This document shows positions 50,309-58,913 of a stretch of DNA of 64,000 nucleotides, piece by piece. Below the pieces are notes generated by a model. The model searched no databases. It was not told the DNA's origin and saw only the letters and a program-made list of their open reading frames with translations. Every line of letters begins with the position of its first letter. The first letter of the stretch is position 1. Both the position numbers and the translations under genes were made by a program. Origin of the DNA: DAOUET01 sp034430155 (GTDB lineage Bacteria > Chloroflexota > Anaerolineae > Anaerolineales > UBA4823); the NCBI GenBank assembly GCA_034430155.1, contig DAOUET010000001.1, positions 1 through 64,000 of the forward strand. Reading direction: 5' to 3'.

Positions 50309-53300
50309 CTATTGAAGCAGCTCTTCTGCTTTCGTATAGGCATCCAGGGCTTTCTGGAGATGGTCGCCACGCAAGTAAGCATCTCCCAATAATTGTAAAA
50401 TATCCAGGTTCTGAGGTTGATGAGCAACCATTTCCTCTAAATCGGGAATGATATCATCTAAGAGTTTACCTTCCTCAACCAGACCGGCATAGCAATCCAA
50501 AGCCTCATGGAGGTTTTCCTCTACGAGAGCGTTGCGAGCTTCGGCCAGGCGTTGGAGAGCCGGGTCCTGAGTAATGGCTTGCTCTTCTTCCACCACATCC
50601 ACTTCGAGCCAGTTTTTAAAGTTTTCCAGGATAACCGGACCAATTCCAGGTACGTTCTGCAATTGCTCAAGGCTGGTAAAGGGACCATTAGTCTGGCGAT
50701 AAGTGACGATGCTTTTAGCAGTAACGCTGCCTATGCCAGGGATATGTTCCAATTGGGAAAATGAGGCTGAATTAATTGGGATGTGAGGGATTGATTCGGG
50801 AATAGCTGCCACAGGTGGCTCTTCCTCTTCTGGCTCTTCGGGCTGTACTTCAATCTCGGTGACCTCTTCAACTTCGATGATCTCTTCCGGGGGAACCTCT
50901 AGCTCCTCAAGAACAGCAGTAGGTGGGTACTCTTCCGGTTCTTCTTCTTCGAATTCCTGTAACCATTCAGGGATCTGCTCCAATTCCTCGATTTCTTCCG
51001 CTTCGGTGGTTGGTACTATTGGAGGCTCTTGTGGAGCTGGCTCAATGCTTTCTTCGCCAACCCATTCGGGCGTTTCAATGGATTCCGGGACAGACCCGGT
51101 GATAGCGGGGGTCTGTGGTTCAACTTCCTCTTCGAAGGGCACTTGTTCGGCTTGAATTTCTGTTTCAACTTGGGGAGCAAATGGTTCTACAACTTCTAAG
51201 GGTTCAGCTGAGACGATTTCATCTTCGCTCCAACTGGCCTCTTCTTCTGGTATTTCAGGTGTGACCCGGACAGGCTGGGTATCACCTTCAATCATTTCAG
51301 TGACTTGGTAAATTGTTCCGGATTCCGGGGTGGAAGTAAGCTGCGGGGCGATCTCTTCCATACTTGGAACTTCCTGATCGGCTTCAGTCGTCCAATCACC
51401 AATTTCGAGCTCACCACTCTCGGCTTCCTCTCCTATACCGCTCAGCCATTCGGGGATATCGAAATCTCCAGGGGGTTCTGTCGAGACGCTTTCGGTTTCT
51501 AGGTCTGCTTCCAAAGGTGTGCTTTCAATAGGTTCCTGGATGCCTTCCGGGGGAGATTCCCCTTCCATAGCAGACAACCATTCTGGGAGACTCTCTGCTT
51601 CTTCATCAGATTCGACTTCTGTCAAGGATGCAGCTTGTAACCAGTCGTGAAGTGGTTCTTCTTCGATTTCCCCAGCTTCTAAGGGGGATGGTTCCTCGGA
51701 AAATTCACCTGCAACCATCTCCTGAGAAAATTTCGACAACCATTCAGGTGGTGTTTCGAAACGCTCTTCAGGAGAGCTGAACAGCTCTTCTTCTGGGGCA
51801 CCCTGTTTAGCTGCTAAACCCTCCAACCATGCCAGGGCAGATTCTTGATCTTCACGATCAAGATCAGATATCGAAGCTGTTTCGATTTCAGGGGGTTCAG
51901 CGGTCTCGGAATCGAAGGTCTCTACCAGTTCGGGTTCTGGTACTGGTGGTTGTTCTTCTTTGGCGGATTCATCGCTCATGCTTTGTAACCACTCTGGGGT
52001 TTCAAATTCCTCTCCAGATTGATCGGCTTCTTCTTGCATCCATTCCGGGATTTGCTCTTCTTCGGGCTGTTGGCCAAGATCCTCGACCTCAGGTAATTCA
52101 GCCGCGACCTGCGGGGTTTCATCAGCAGTTGCTTCGACCTCCTCTTCGGGTGTTGGCTCACTTTCCTCTTGAGATGCCTCACTCATTTGCTTTAACCATT
52201 CTGGGACTTCGGGACTTTCTATCGCACCACTGGTCTCAGTCGACAACCATTCGGAGAGCTGCTCCTCGTCGGCTTCAAAGGGAGTTGCATCTACCAGGAT
52301 TTCTTCTTCTTCAGGAATTTGCTCCTCAATGTCTCCAGGCACACCAGCGCCAATATCTTGCAGCCAGGCAGGCATTTCTGGTTCACCTTCTGGAGTTTCC
52401 CCTGTAAAGAGGTCAGATTGATCATCGACCGGCTGACCCTCGCCTATTTCTTGAAGCCACCCAGGAATTTCTTCTCCTTGTTCGGGAGCTTGCTCTTTCA
52501 GAAAATCGGGTTGGTAAGCAGCTTGATCGCCCTCAGCACCAGCTTTTGGAGGCGCCATCGAACGCAACCATTCTGGAATTTCACCGGGTTCCAACCCTTC
52601 TGGGCTTTCACCTTCAAAATCAAATGGGATAGGAGATTCTCCTTCTTCACCAGTACCATCTTCGCTTATCGTCTCTTCAGCTCCTTCCATCTTTATTTCA
52701 GGTTCTAATTCACGCTCAGGTTCAACAAAACTAGTGTCTTCCTGCGTAGCAGGAGTGCCCTCGAAAGATCCAACCTCACTTTCGAAGGGTGGGGTCTCAC
52801 CAAGGGGCGAAGAAAGCCATTCTGGTAAACCTTTACCCACAGGAGTAAGGTCGGAAACGTCAACCCCGAGCGAAGTAGCCCAATCAGGTTGCTCCGATAT
52901 GCTGGGAATCTGTTCCTGGATGGATCCATCGTACTTATCGATACTGATGGCAGCATCCGGAACCTGGTCGGCAGCTGGAATCTGGGGAGAGGTGAAGGCT
53001 GCGTACGGATCGAGAGCTTGCACCCGTTGTAAATATGCCTGCGCATCACCAGCACGTTCAGTTCCTGGCAAGATTTGAGCCAGGATTTGGTTGGCTTCCA
53101 GGCAGTAGGGCAGCTTGCTGAGCAGGGTACTGCAAGTCTCAGCGGATTCCAAGCGTTGACCTGTCTGGAGGTACATACGGGCAAGAAGGACTTGGAGATC
53201 AGGCCTTTGGGGATCTTCAGCCAGGGCAGCACGCAACTCTGAGATAGCTTGTTGATAAAGGCTCCCTCTGGCATACATGCGAGCGAGAGCACCGCGGGTC

Positions 53301-53692
53301 AGATGGATTTTTGGAGGTTGTATGCCATCTCGCCGGCCGTAAAGACGTTTGAGTTCATCTTGAATGGTTAGGTTTGAAGGCTGACTCTCAAAAGCACGTT
53401 CCATATGCCAGATGGCGGCATCCAGATTACCCTCGTCCTCTCGGATGATGCTCATCCCGATATGAGAAACGAAATCATCGGGCACCGAGGATAGCACCCG
53501 CTGAAGAATATCAGCGGCGTCAGCGTATCGTTTCTTCTCCAGGTACGCTTTCCCGAGGAGACGGTAGGTTGCTACCTCCTTGGGATAGATTTGTAAGATA
53601 TAGCGACAATGAGCGATAGCTTCATCTATACCAGCGCTATCGATTAGATGATCAATCTCACGTAGATATGCTCTCAAAGAAATTTTTGCCAT
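50309..53692 (-). CDS. TPR / PEWL-repeat / helix-hairpin-helix protein
   Basis: A 1,127-residue acidic protein. Residues 1-235 are TPR repeats. Residues about 285-910 are a Glu/Pro-rich, probably disordered linker carrying about sixteen copies of a short motif of the form [ILMV]-P-E-W-[LM]-x-x-[hydrophobic] (LPEWLSSPL, IPEWLRSMA, IPGWLQEIG, VPEWLKQMS and others). Residues about 972-1035 are a ComEA-like tandem helix-hairpin-helix (INSASFSQLEHIPGIGSV and LQNVPGIGPVILENF), a usual DNA-binding unit. A final TPR pair closes the protein. No signal peptide or membrane helix. It could be a cytoplasmic scaffold with multivalent peptide docking sites and a DNA-binding module. RBS GGGAG precedes the ATG. 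Confidence 0.85.
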   Translation of the reverse strand: MAKISLRAYLREIDHLIDSAGIDEAIAHCRYILQIYPKEVATYRLLGKAYLEKKRYADAADILQRVLSSVPDDFVSHIGMSIIREDEGNLDAAIWHMERAFESQPSNLTIQDELKRLYGRRDGIQPPKIHLTRGALARMYARGSLYQQAISELRAALAEDPQRPDLQVLLARMYLQTGQRLESAETCSTLLSKLPYCLEANQILAQILPGTERAGDAQAYLQRVQALDPYAAFTSPQIPAADQVPDAAISIDKYDGSIQEQIPSISEQPDWATSLGVDVSDLTPVGKGLPEWLSSPLGETPPFESEVGSFEGTPATQEDTSFVEPERELEPEIKMEGAEETISEDGTGEEGESPIPFDFEGESPEGLEPGEIPEWLRSMAPPKAGAEGDQAAYQPDFLKEQAPEQGEEIPGWLQEIGEGQPVDDQSDLFTGETPEGEPEMPAWLQDIGAGVPGDIEEQIPEEEEILVDATPFEADEEQLSEWLSTETSGAIESPEVPEWLKQMSEASQEESEPTPEEEVEATADETPQVAAELPEVEDLGQQPEEEQIPEWMQEEADQSGEEFETPEWLQSMSDESAKEEQPPVPEPELVETFDSETAEPPEIETASISDLDREDQESALAWLEGLAAKQGAPEEELFSSPEERFETPPEWLSKFSQEMVAGEFSEEPSPLEAGEIEEEPLHDWLQAASLTEVESDEEAESLPEWLSAMEGESPPEGIQEPIESTPLEADLETESVSTEPPGDFDIPEWLSGIGEEAESGELEIGDWTTEADQEVPSMEEIAPQLTSTPESGTIYQVTEMIEGDTQPVRVTPEIPEEEASWSEDEIVSAEPLEVVEPFAPQVETEIQAEQVPFEEEVEPQTPAITGSVPESIETPEWVGEESIEPAPQEPPIVPTTEAEEIEELEQIPEWLQEFEEEEPEEYPPTAVLEELEVPPEEIIEVEEVTEIEVQPEEPEEEEPPVAAIPESIPHIPINSASFSQLEHIPGIGSVTAKSIVTYRQTNGPFTSLEQLQNVPGIGPVILENFKNWLEVDVVEEEQAITQDPALQRLAEARNALVEENLHEALDCYAGLVEEGKLLDDIIPDLEEMVAHQPQNLDILQLLGDAYLRGDHLQKALDAYTKAEELLQ

Positions 53693-53890
53693 TTTTATAC
53701 TCCCTATCCTTGGTGGTAAGGGGATATTCAGGGTGTGTCGCTCTTAAATATATCCATTCATTAGTATGCCCTATTCTACATGAAGATGCAAGGAAAATTT
53801 TAATAATTTTCGCGAATCTTTATTTCAGATGCACGAAATATACCAAACTGGCAAATCACAATTTCTAAACACATCCAAATCCTTGTGTAT

Positions 53891-53926
53891 AAAAAAGGCT
53901 CCCCGCAGGTTCTTTCAGGGAGCCCT
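53891..53926 (-). terminator. Intrinsic terminator after the pyrophosphatase gene
   Basis: On the minus strand GGCTCCC (53924-53918) pairs with GGGAGCC (53903-53897) and is followed by TTTTTT. It lies 45 bp beyond the stop of the pyrophosphatase gene. Confidence 0.85.
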
Positions 53927-53970
53927 TCAATGGCCGCAAATCAGGAAGACAGGATTAAGTGAATCAAGAG

Positions 53971-56337
53971 CTAGTCGCCGATTGCAGGAGAGGCTTTTGT
54001 AATTTCAGGTGCAGTTCTTTTGCTTTGCATAATCGCCCAGACGAGTCCAGCAATTAAAAGCAAGATGGCGATCCATCCGATCAGTCCAAGGTTATCATAA
54101 GTTACCACGATTGGGGAAATAATCAGGGCAACCAGGTTCACTACTTTTATCATGGGGTTAAGAGCTGGACCGGCGGTGTCCTTGAAAGGGTCACCAACTG
54201 TGTCGCCCACAACGCTAGCTTTATGTCGTTCAGAACCTTTACCAAGGTTATTCGCAGGATCCCCCGGTTCATCTTCGATCAGCTTCTTGGCGTTGTCCCA
54301 GGCCCCTCCAGAGTTGTTTAAGAAAACTGCCAGAAGCTGCCCAGATAATATGATACCTGCCAGGAAGCCTCCGAGCGCTTCAACCTGCAGTACCAGACCC
54401 ACGACGATAGGAGTCAGAACGCCAATGAGGGCTAGAGGAATCAATTCCTTTTGGGCTGCGCTGGTAGACAAGGCTACGGCTTTGCCGTAATCTGGTTTGA
54501 CTGTGCCTTCTAAAACGCCTAGCTTAAACTGGCGACGAACTTCTTGAATGATCAGCGAAGCTGCCCGGCTGACTGCTTGAATTGTGAAAGAAGAGAAGAG
54601 CCAGGGAACCGCGCCACCCACCAGCATGCCGACAAAGACGCGCGGCGCAGAAATGCGGATGCCATAAGCCAGAGCGAGCGGATCGACCCGGCTCACATCC
54701 GTAATAAACGATCCAAAGAGGGACACAGCCGCGATAACAGCTGAACCGATGGCAATACCCTTAGTGATGGCTTTCGTGGTGTTGCCGACCGCATCCAGAT
54801 CGGCCATGATTTGTTGGGCAGCTTTTGTATCTTCATCCTCCTGGTCGTGCCAGGCCATTTGCCCAATACCATTGGCATTATCAGAAATCGGTCCGAAAGA
54901 ATCCATGGCAACGTTATTGCCAGTGAGCGTAAGCATGCCAATTCCGGTCAGAGCTACACCATAGAGTATAAAGGTGAATTGGGTTAACGGTTCAGAGGAA
55001 ACGCTGCCAAAGATGAGAATTGAAGCGAAGATAGTGGCAGCGATCACGATGATCGACCAGACCGATGATTCAAAACCTGTCGAGACACCGGTGAGAATAA
55101 GGGTAGCGGTGCCTGTGTCAGCAGATTTCTTAATTTCTTTGACTGGTTTGCTGTGCGTGCCGGTGAAATAATCCGTCAGTCGGTCGATCATGATAGCGAG
55201 CAGCACGCCCGCCGAAGTAGCCAGAAATGGCCGCCACCAACCTCCCGTTACCCCCTGCATATAATACAACCCAATAGCGCCAAATAGAATTACCGAGATG
55301 CCAGCTGAAGAAAGGAAACCCGTGAAAATAGCTCGCATGGCATCACCGCTTTTACCAGCACCTCCCCGAACCAGGTATGTGCCGAATATCGAGGCCACAA
55401 CCCCGATGCCGCGCACAAGCAGGGGATAAATGATCCACTCCAGGCGACCGGTCAGCGTCGTTAACGCCACCCCTAATATCAGGCTGGAGACGATAGTCAC
55501 TTCGTAGGATTCGAAGATATCAGCGGCCATCCCCGCACAGTCGCCGACGTTATCACCAACCAAATCAGCAATCACTGCTGGGTTGCGGGGGTCATCTTCG
55601 GGAATGCCGGCTTCGACTTTGCCGACCAAATCAGCACCGACATCGGCCGCCTTGGTAAAGATACCGCCACCTACTCGCATGAAGAGAGCCAGCAAGGTAC
55701 CCCCGAAGCCAAAGCCTAGCAGGGCGTCTGGAGCGGCAATCCCAAATATGATGAAAATAATGGTGCCTCCAAATAATCCCAACCCATCCGTCAACATGCC
55801 CGTGATCGTGCCAGCGCGATAAGCGATTCGCAAAGCATCACCGAAAGAATGACGAGCAGCAGAAGCAACCCGCACATTAGCCTGGACTGCCATGCGCATA
55901 CCGATTTGGCCAACAGCCAGAGAGAAACCCGCCCCCATGACGAAGGCCAATGCCCGGCCAATGCCAATAATCAAACGAATCTGGGTTTGTTCTGCAGCGA
56001 TGAGAGCGTTCCCGCAAGTTGTTGCGATTTGTAGGGTAGCACCCTTGAAGGCCATACAATACCATTCTGAGGCTTCTGGGGTGGGAGGCACGATAAAAAC
56101 CGATGCAAACAAGGCGAGAGTGAGGATGGCTATCAAGGGTAAGATTGAATTGAGCTGCGATCGCAGGTATGCGTCAGCACCCTCCCTGATAGCATTCCAG
56201 ACATCCAGCATAGCCCGGGTGCCTTTGTCTTCCTTCAAGATCTGGTTCCGTAAGAATAGTGCATAGAGCAGACCCAAGACGGCAATTCCTAGCACGCTAA
56301 AAATTGCCACTCTCTCAAATTGCGATAGCCCAAACAT
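53971..56337 (-). CDS. hppA: Membrane-bound proton-pumping pyrophosphatase
   Basis: A 788-residue polytopic enzyme (about 16 membrane helices) coupling pyrophosphate hydrolysis to ion transport. The substrate-binding motif DVGADLVGKVEAGIPEDDPRNPAVIADLVGDNVGD (described here only by its ends, DVGADLVGKVE and NVGDCAGMAADIFE) and the later acidic site (DTVGDPFKDTAGPALN) are intact. The potassium-selectivity motif reads GNTTKA, with Lys where K+-dependent enzymes have Ala, so it should be K+-independent and H+-translocating. The start is ATG with GGGAGG about 12 bases upstream. It lets the cell recover energy from pyrophosphate alongside the F-type synthase. Confidence 0.95.
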   Translation of the reverse strand: MFGLSQFERVAIFSVLGIAVLGLLYALFLRNQILKEDKGTRAMLDVWNAIREGADAYLRSQLNSILPLIAILTLALFASVFIVPPTPEASEWYCMAFKGATLQIATTCGNALIAAEQTQIRLIIGIGRALAFVMGAGFSLAVGQIGMRMAVQANVRVASAARHSFGDALRIAYRAGTITGMLTDGLGLFGGTIIFIIFGIAAPDALLGFGFGGTLLALFMRVGGGIFTKAADVGADLVGKVEAGIPEDDPRNPAVIADLVGDNVGDCAGMAADIFESYEVTIVSSLILGVALTTLTGRLEWIIYPLLVRGIGVVASIFGTYLVRGGAGKSGDAMRAIFTGFLSSAGISVILFGAIGLYYMQGVTGGWWRPFLATSAGVLLAIMIDRLTDYFTGTHSKPVKEIKKSADTGTATLILTGVSTGFESSVWSIIVIAATIFASILIFGSVSSEPLTQFTFILYGVALTGIGMLTLTGNNVAMDSFGPISDNANGIGQMAWHDQEDEDTKAAQQIMADLDAVGNTTKAITKGIAIGSAVIAAVSLFGSFITDVSRVDPLALAYGIRISAPRVFVGMLVGGAVPWLFSSFTIQAVSRAASLIIQEVRRQFKLGVLEGTVKPDYGKAVALSTSAAQKELIPLALIGVLTPIVVGLVLQVEALGGFLAGIILSGQLLAVFLNNSGGAWDNAKKLIEDEPGDPANNLGKGSERHKASVVGDTVGDPFKDTAGPALNPMIKVVNLVALIISPIVVTYDNLGLIGWIAILLLIAGLVWAIMQSKRTAPEITKASPAIGD

Positions 56338-56414
56338 TAGGTTCTGGTCCTCCCGTGATATTTTCTATTCTAATTGACGAATCAGACTGAAGTCGTACAA
56401 TTGACATGGCAAGG

Positions 56415-56515
56415 TGTCATTCTGAGGGAGCAAAGCAACCGAAGAATCCCTGAATTGCTCGATTAAAACAGTCGTAACATGGACTCTTCGCTTCCTTAGG
56501 CGGTTTAGAGTGACA
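56415..56515. repeat. Degenerate palindromic repeat (TGTCATTCTGAG type)
   Basis: The left end TGTCATTCTGAGGGAGC...CGAAGAATCC and the reverse complement of the right end (TGTCACTCTAAA...CGAAGAGTCC) are imperfect inverted copies about 100 bp apart. Similar TGTCATTCTGAG...CGAAGAATC repeats are familiar from bacterial intergenic regions, including Chloroflexota. It has no coding capacity. Confidence 0.55.
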
Positions 56516-56958
56516 TTAATATAGCAAATTGTCCGACTTTGTTTTGGTTGCTCCATAAGTAAAGATTTATTCGGTGAATTGCAGGAATAAGGCACGCTTC
56601 CATCCTCTCCGCTTTCCTCCAACGAGCGAGTTTCAGAAATAGGTTAGTTACATGCCCTCCTGTAAAGTGTTGGTGAGAGAAATGGATTGTGTACGCTTTC
56701 GCGTACAGAGAAGCGCAGGAAAACCATCTATCCAGCATCAATACACCCGTCCTGAATAAAGGTTTCCATTCCGTGGTATAGCGGTCATCTGTGAGGGTTT
56801 AATCTGTCTCCAGACCATCATAGATACCCCTTTTATACTTCTTGCTGAACTTTTATCGGTAAACTCGACATATTGGACATTTTGATTTTACAAGCGAGAA
56901 GCAAAAGTGTCAAGAAGCGCAAATTAGATTAGCATTGTATTAGAACTAATTTTCACGC

Positions 56959-56988
56959 TTGACTTTGCTATCCCCTTTGTTGTATATT
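56959..56988 (+). promoter_or_regulatory. Strong sigma-A-like promoter
   Basis: TTGACT (56959-56964), an 18-bp spacer and TATATT (56983-56988). Start expected near 56995, upstream of a terminator and of the ABC transporter operon. Confidence 0.6.
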
Positions 56989-56994
56989 GATACT

Positions 56995-57103
56995 CGGAAA
57001 TCGGTAGTGAAAGAGATAGAAGGAATTTCCTCAGAGTAGCTTGGCTACCAATAAACGCACAATAAGAGCACTGCCCTCCGTTGACGGGTGCCGTGCTTTT
57101 TGT
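56995..57103 (+). ncRNA. Candidate small RNA or attenuated leader
   Basis: About 108 nt between a good promoter and an intrinsic terminator. The terminator stem is AGCAC (57067-57071) with GTGCT (57093-57097), plus inner CCC/GGG, followed by five T. Two further hairpins are possible: GGAAAT/ATTTCC and GTAGC/GCTAC. No start codon with RBS opens a meaningful frame. It could be an independent RNA or an attenuator for the ABC genes starting at 57193. I see no clear antiterminator pairing and no known riboswitch class. Confidence 0.4.
57067..57103 (+). terminator. Intrinsic terminator ahead of the ABC operon
   Basis: Stem AGCACTGCCC (57067-57076) pairs with GGGTGCCGTGCT (57086-57097), with a small bulge and a 9-nt loop, then TTTTT. 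It is 90 bp before the ABC ATPase start. Confidence 0.7.
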
Positions 57104-57192
57104 TGTTAGCTTAATCGGACAAGTATAAAATTCTCAATTTCAGATGAAAGTGGATCAAGCAAATGGATAACAGCATCAAGGAGAGTAATTTA

Positions 57193-58170
57193 ATGATCCA
57201 GGTGGAAGGATTAACCAAGGATTATGGCATTCGACGGGCTATCAATAATCTCACCTTTAACGCCGAGAGGGGTGAAATTCTGGGTTTCTTAGGCCCAAAT
57301 GGGGCAGGTAAAACCACAACACTGCGAATTCTTTGCGGTTATATGCCTCCTACCCTGGGGGTGGCTAAAGTGGCAGGTTTTGATGTGGTCGATGAATCGA
57401 TTGAGGTGAGAAAGCGAGTCGGGTATTTACCCGAGACAGTACCGCTTTATCCGGATTTGACGGTCTATGAATATCTGATGTACATGGCTGATTTACGCCA
57501 CTTAGGGGATGCTGAAGATCGTATTGATGAGGTATTGGAAATTGTCCACATGGAAGAACGGGCTGACGGTTATATTTCAAATTTGTCCAAGGGAATGCGC
57601 CAGAGAGTGGGTTTGGCACAGGCCCTGTTGCACGAGCCAGAGGTGCTGATCCTGGACGAACCTACCATCGGTCTTGACCCGGCTCAAATTCGCGATGTTC
57701 GTAACTTGATACAAGAGATTGGCAAGGAGCGTACCGTTCTGCTTTCAACGCATATATTGTCCGAAGCCCAGCAAGTATGCGATCGGGTTTTGATCATCAA
57801 CAAGGGTCGCATTGTCACCGAAGATACCCCCCAACGATTGCAGGGGCGATTGACAGGCGCCCAACGGGTGATCCTGAAGATCGGTGGTGATGCAGATGGA
57901 ATTGAAAAGCTTTTAGATAAAATCCCGGGGGTGGCGCGAGTAAGTAATGACTCAGAGGGTGAATTTGAGTTGGAGACAGCTCCCGGTCAGGACGCTCGCT
58001 CAGAGGTCGCCCGGGCGATTGTTGAAGGTGGGTACGATCTATTGGAGATGAGGCCAGTAGGATTAAGCCTGGAAGATGTCTTCCTAGAGCTGACGCGGGA
58101 GGAGCCTACACCACCGGAGGTGGCAGAGGGTCTTATGGAAGAAGAGATTAGCGAAGAAATAGGAGAATAA
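57193..58170 (+). CDS. GldA-like ABC transporter ATP-binding protein
   Basis: A 325-residue ATPase of the GldA/NatA/CcmA class. Walker A GPNGAGKTT, Q-loop region (YLPETVPLYPDLTV), signature LSKGMRQRVGLAQ, Walker B VLILDEP and the H-loop (LLSTH) are all intact. A C-terminal ~90-residue domain ends in an acidic tail. ATG 57193 is chosen because AAGGAGAG lies 6 bases before it; ATG 57163 has no RBS. It is first of four genes (ATPase, permease, GldG-like, DUF4340-like) that together resemble the Gld/ABC exporter set known from gliding Bacteroidetes and found widely elsewhere. The substrate is unknown. Confidence 0.92.
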   Translation: MIQVEGLTKDYGIRRAINNLTFNAERGEILGFLGPNGAGKTTTLRILCGYMPPTLGVAKVAGFDVVDESIEVRKRVGYLPETVPLYPDLTVYEYLMYMADLRHLGDAEDRIDEVLEIVHMEERADGYISNLSKGMRQRVGLAQALLHEPEVLILDEPTIGLDPAQIRDVRNLIQEIGKERTVLLSTHILSEAQQVCDRVLIINKGRIVTEDTPQRLQGRLTGAQRVILKIGGDADGIEKLLDKIPGVARVSNDSEGEFELETAPGQDARSEVARAIVEGGYDLLEMRPVGLSLEDVFLELTREEPTPPEVAEGLMEEEISEEIGE

Positions 58171-58181
58171 GGGAAACTCTC

Positions 58182-58913
58182 ATGCGCAATATTTGGATTA
58201 TTGGAAAGCGCGAATATAATTATTATTTCGCTTCGCCGGCTGCTTATATTGTGGCTTTTATTTTTCTGCTGGTCTTAGGCGTTATTTTTTATGCCAACGT
58301 GGCCGCAGCGTCGTTGCAACAACAAGCTCCTGGCGTGGATATCGTGATTGGACCGATGATTACTTTACTCCTGTTTGGGACAGCTGCTATTACCATGCGC
58401 CTAATCGCTGAGGAGCAACGCATGGGCACGATCGAGTTATTGTTAACTGCCCCTATTCGAGATTATGAATTAATCATCGGCAAGTGGTTCGGTGGCTTTT
58501 TGTTTATGCTCACCCTGGTAGCGATCACATGGATTTTTCCTCTGATCTTGAATTTCCTGATAGATCCCGGCATTGATCAAGGTCCATTGATTTCGGGTTA
58601 TCTGGGGGTGATACTTATCTGTGCGTCGCTTGTATCGATTGGGGTGGCGATTTCTTCTCTTTTTAGCAACCAAATCGCAGCCTTTTTCGCTACACTCGGA
58701 GTATTCCTGATCTTGTGGTTGGTCAATTTACCATCTCAAGCTATGGGCTCAACCGGAGGAAATTTGCTTTCATACCTGGATTTTAGCGAGCACTTTTTTA
58801 GCACCCTCTATCTGGGCGTGATCGATTTGAGAGATGTTGTTTATTATTTGAGCTTGACTGCTTTGTCGCTCTTCTTGGGTTCGGTTATCGTAGAAACAAG
58901 GAGGTGGCGATAA
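58182..58913 (+). CDS. GldF-like ABC transporter permease
   Basis: A 243-residue protein with six hydrophobic helices, of the ABC-2 permease family. It starts RNIWIIGKREYNYYFASPAAYIV, the typical form of GldF-like permeases (KREL..YF.SP.AY), and carries the conserved EEQRMGTIELLLTAP segment. It lies 11 bp after the ATPase gene and its stop overlaps the next start (TAATG), so translation is probably coupled. Confidence 0.92.
   Translation: MRNIWIIGKREYNYYFASPAAYIVAFIFLLVLGVIFYANVAAASLQQQAPGVDIVIGPMITLLLFGTAAITMRLIAEEQRMGTIELLLTAPIRDYELIIGKWFGGFLFMLTLVAITWIFPLILNFLIDPGIDQGPLISGYLGVILICASLVSIGVAISSLFSNQIAAFFATLGVFLILWLVNLPSQAMGSTGGNLLSYLDFSEHFFSTLYLGVIDLRDVVYYLSLTALSLFLGSVIVETRRWR

Larger units (their letters stand above)
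56338..57192. other. 855-bp gap between divergent hppA and ABC genes
   Basis: No supportable coding frame. It contains a degenerate palindromic repeat (56415-56515), a short perfect hairpin TGTACGC/GCGTACA with loop TTTC (56690-56707), a sigma-A-like promoter (56959-56988) and an intrinsic terminator (57067-57101) before the ABC transporter start. Confidence 0.5.

Noticed and set aside
51829..52407. 192-residue open frame on the plus strand opposite the PEWL-repeat gene
   Set aside because: Produced by the repetitive acidic codons of the true gene; its protein is compositionally abnormal.
53830..53845. Possible weak sigma-54 site (TGGTATATTTCGTGCA, minus strand) upstream of the PEWL-repeat gene
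   Set aside because: Spacing is right but several consensus bases differ; such matches are expected by chance, so I do not annotate it.
56995..57103. T-box riboswitch
   Set aside because: Short stretches such as GATAGAAGG and CAGAGTAGC recall T-box stem I, but the RNA is far too short, lacks the T-box sequence itself and precedes an ABC exporter rather than an aminoacylation or amino-acid gene.
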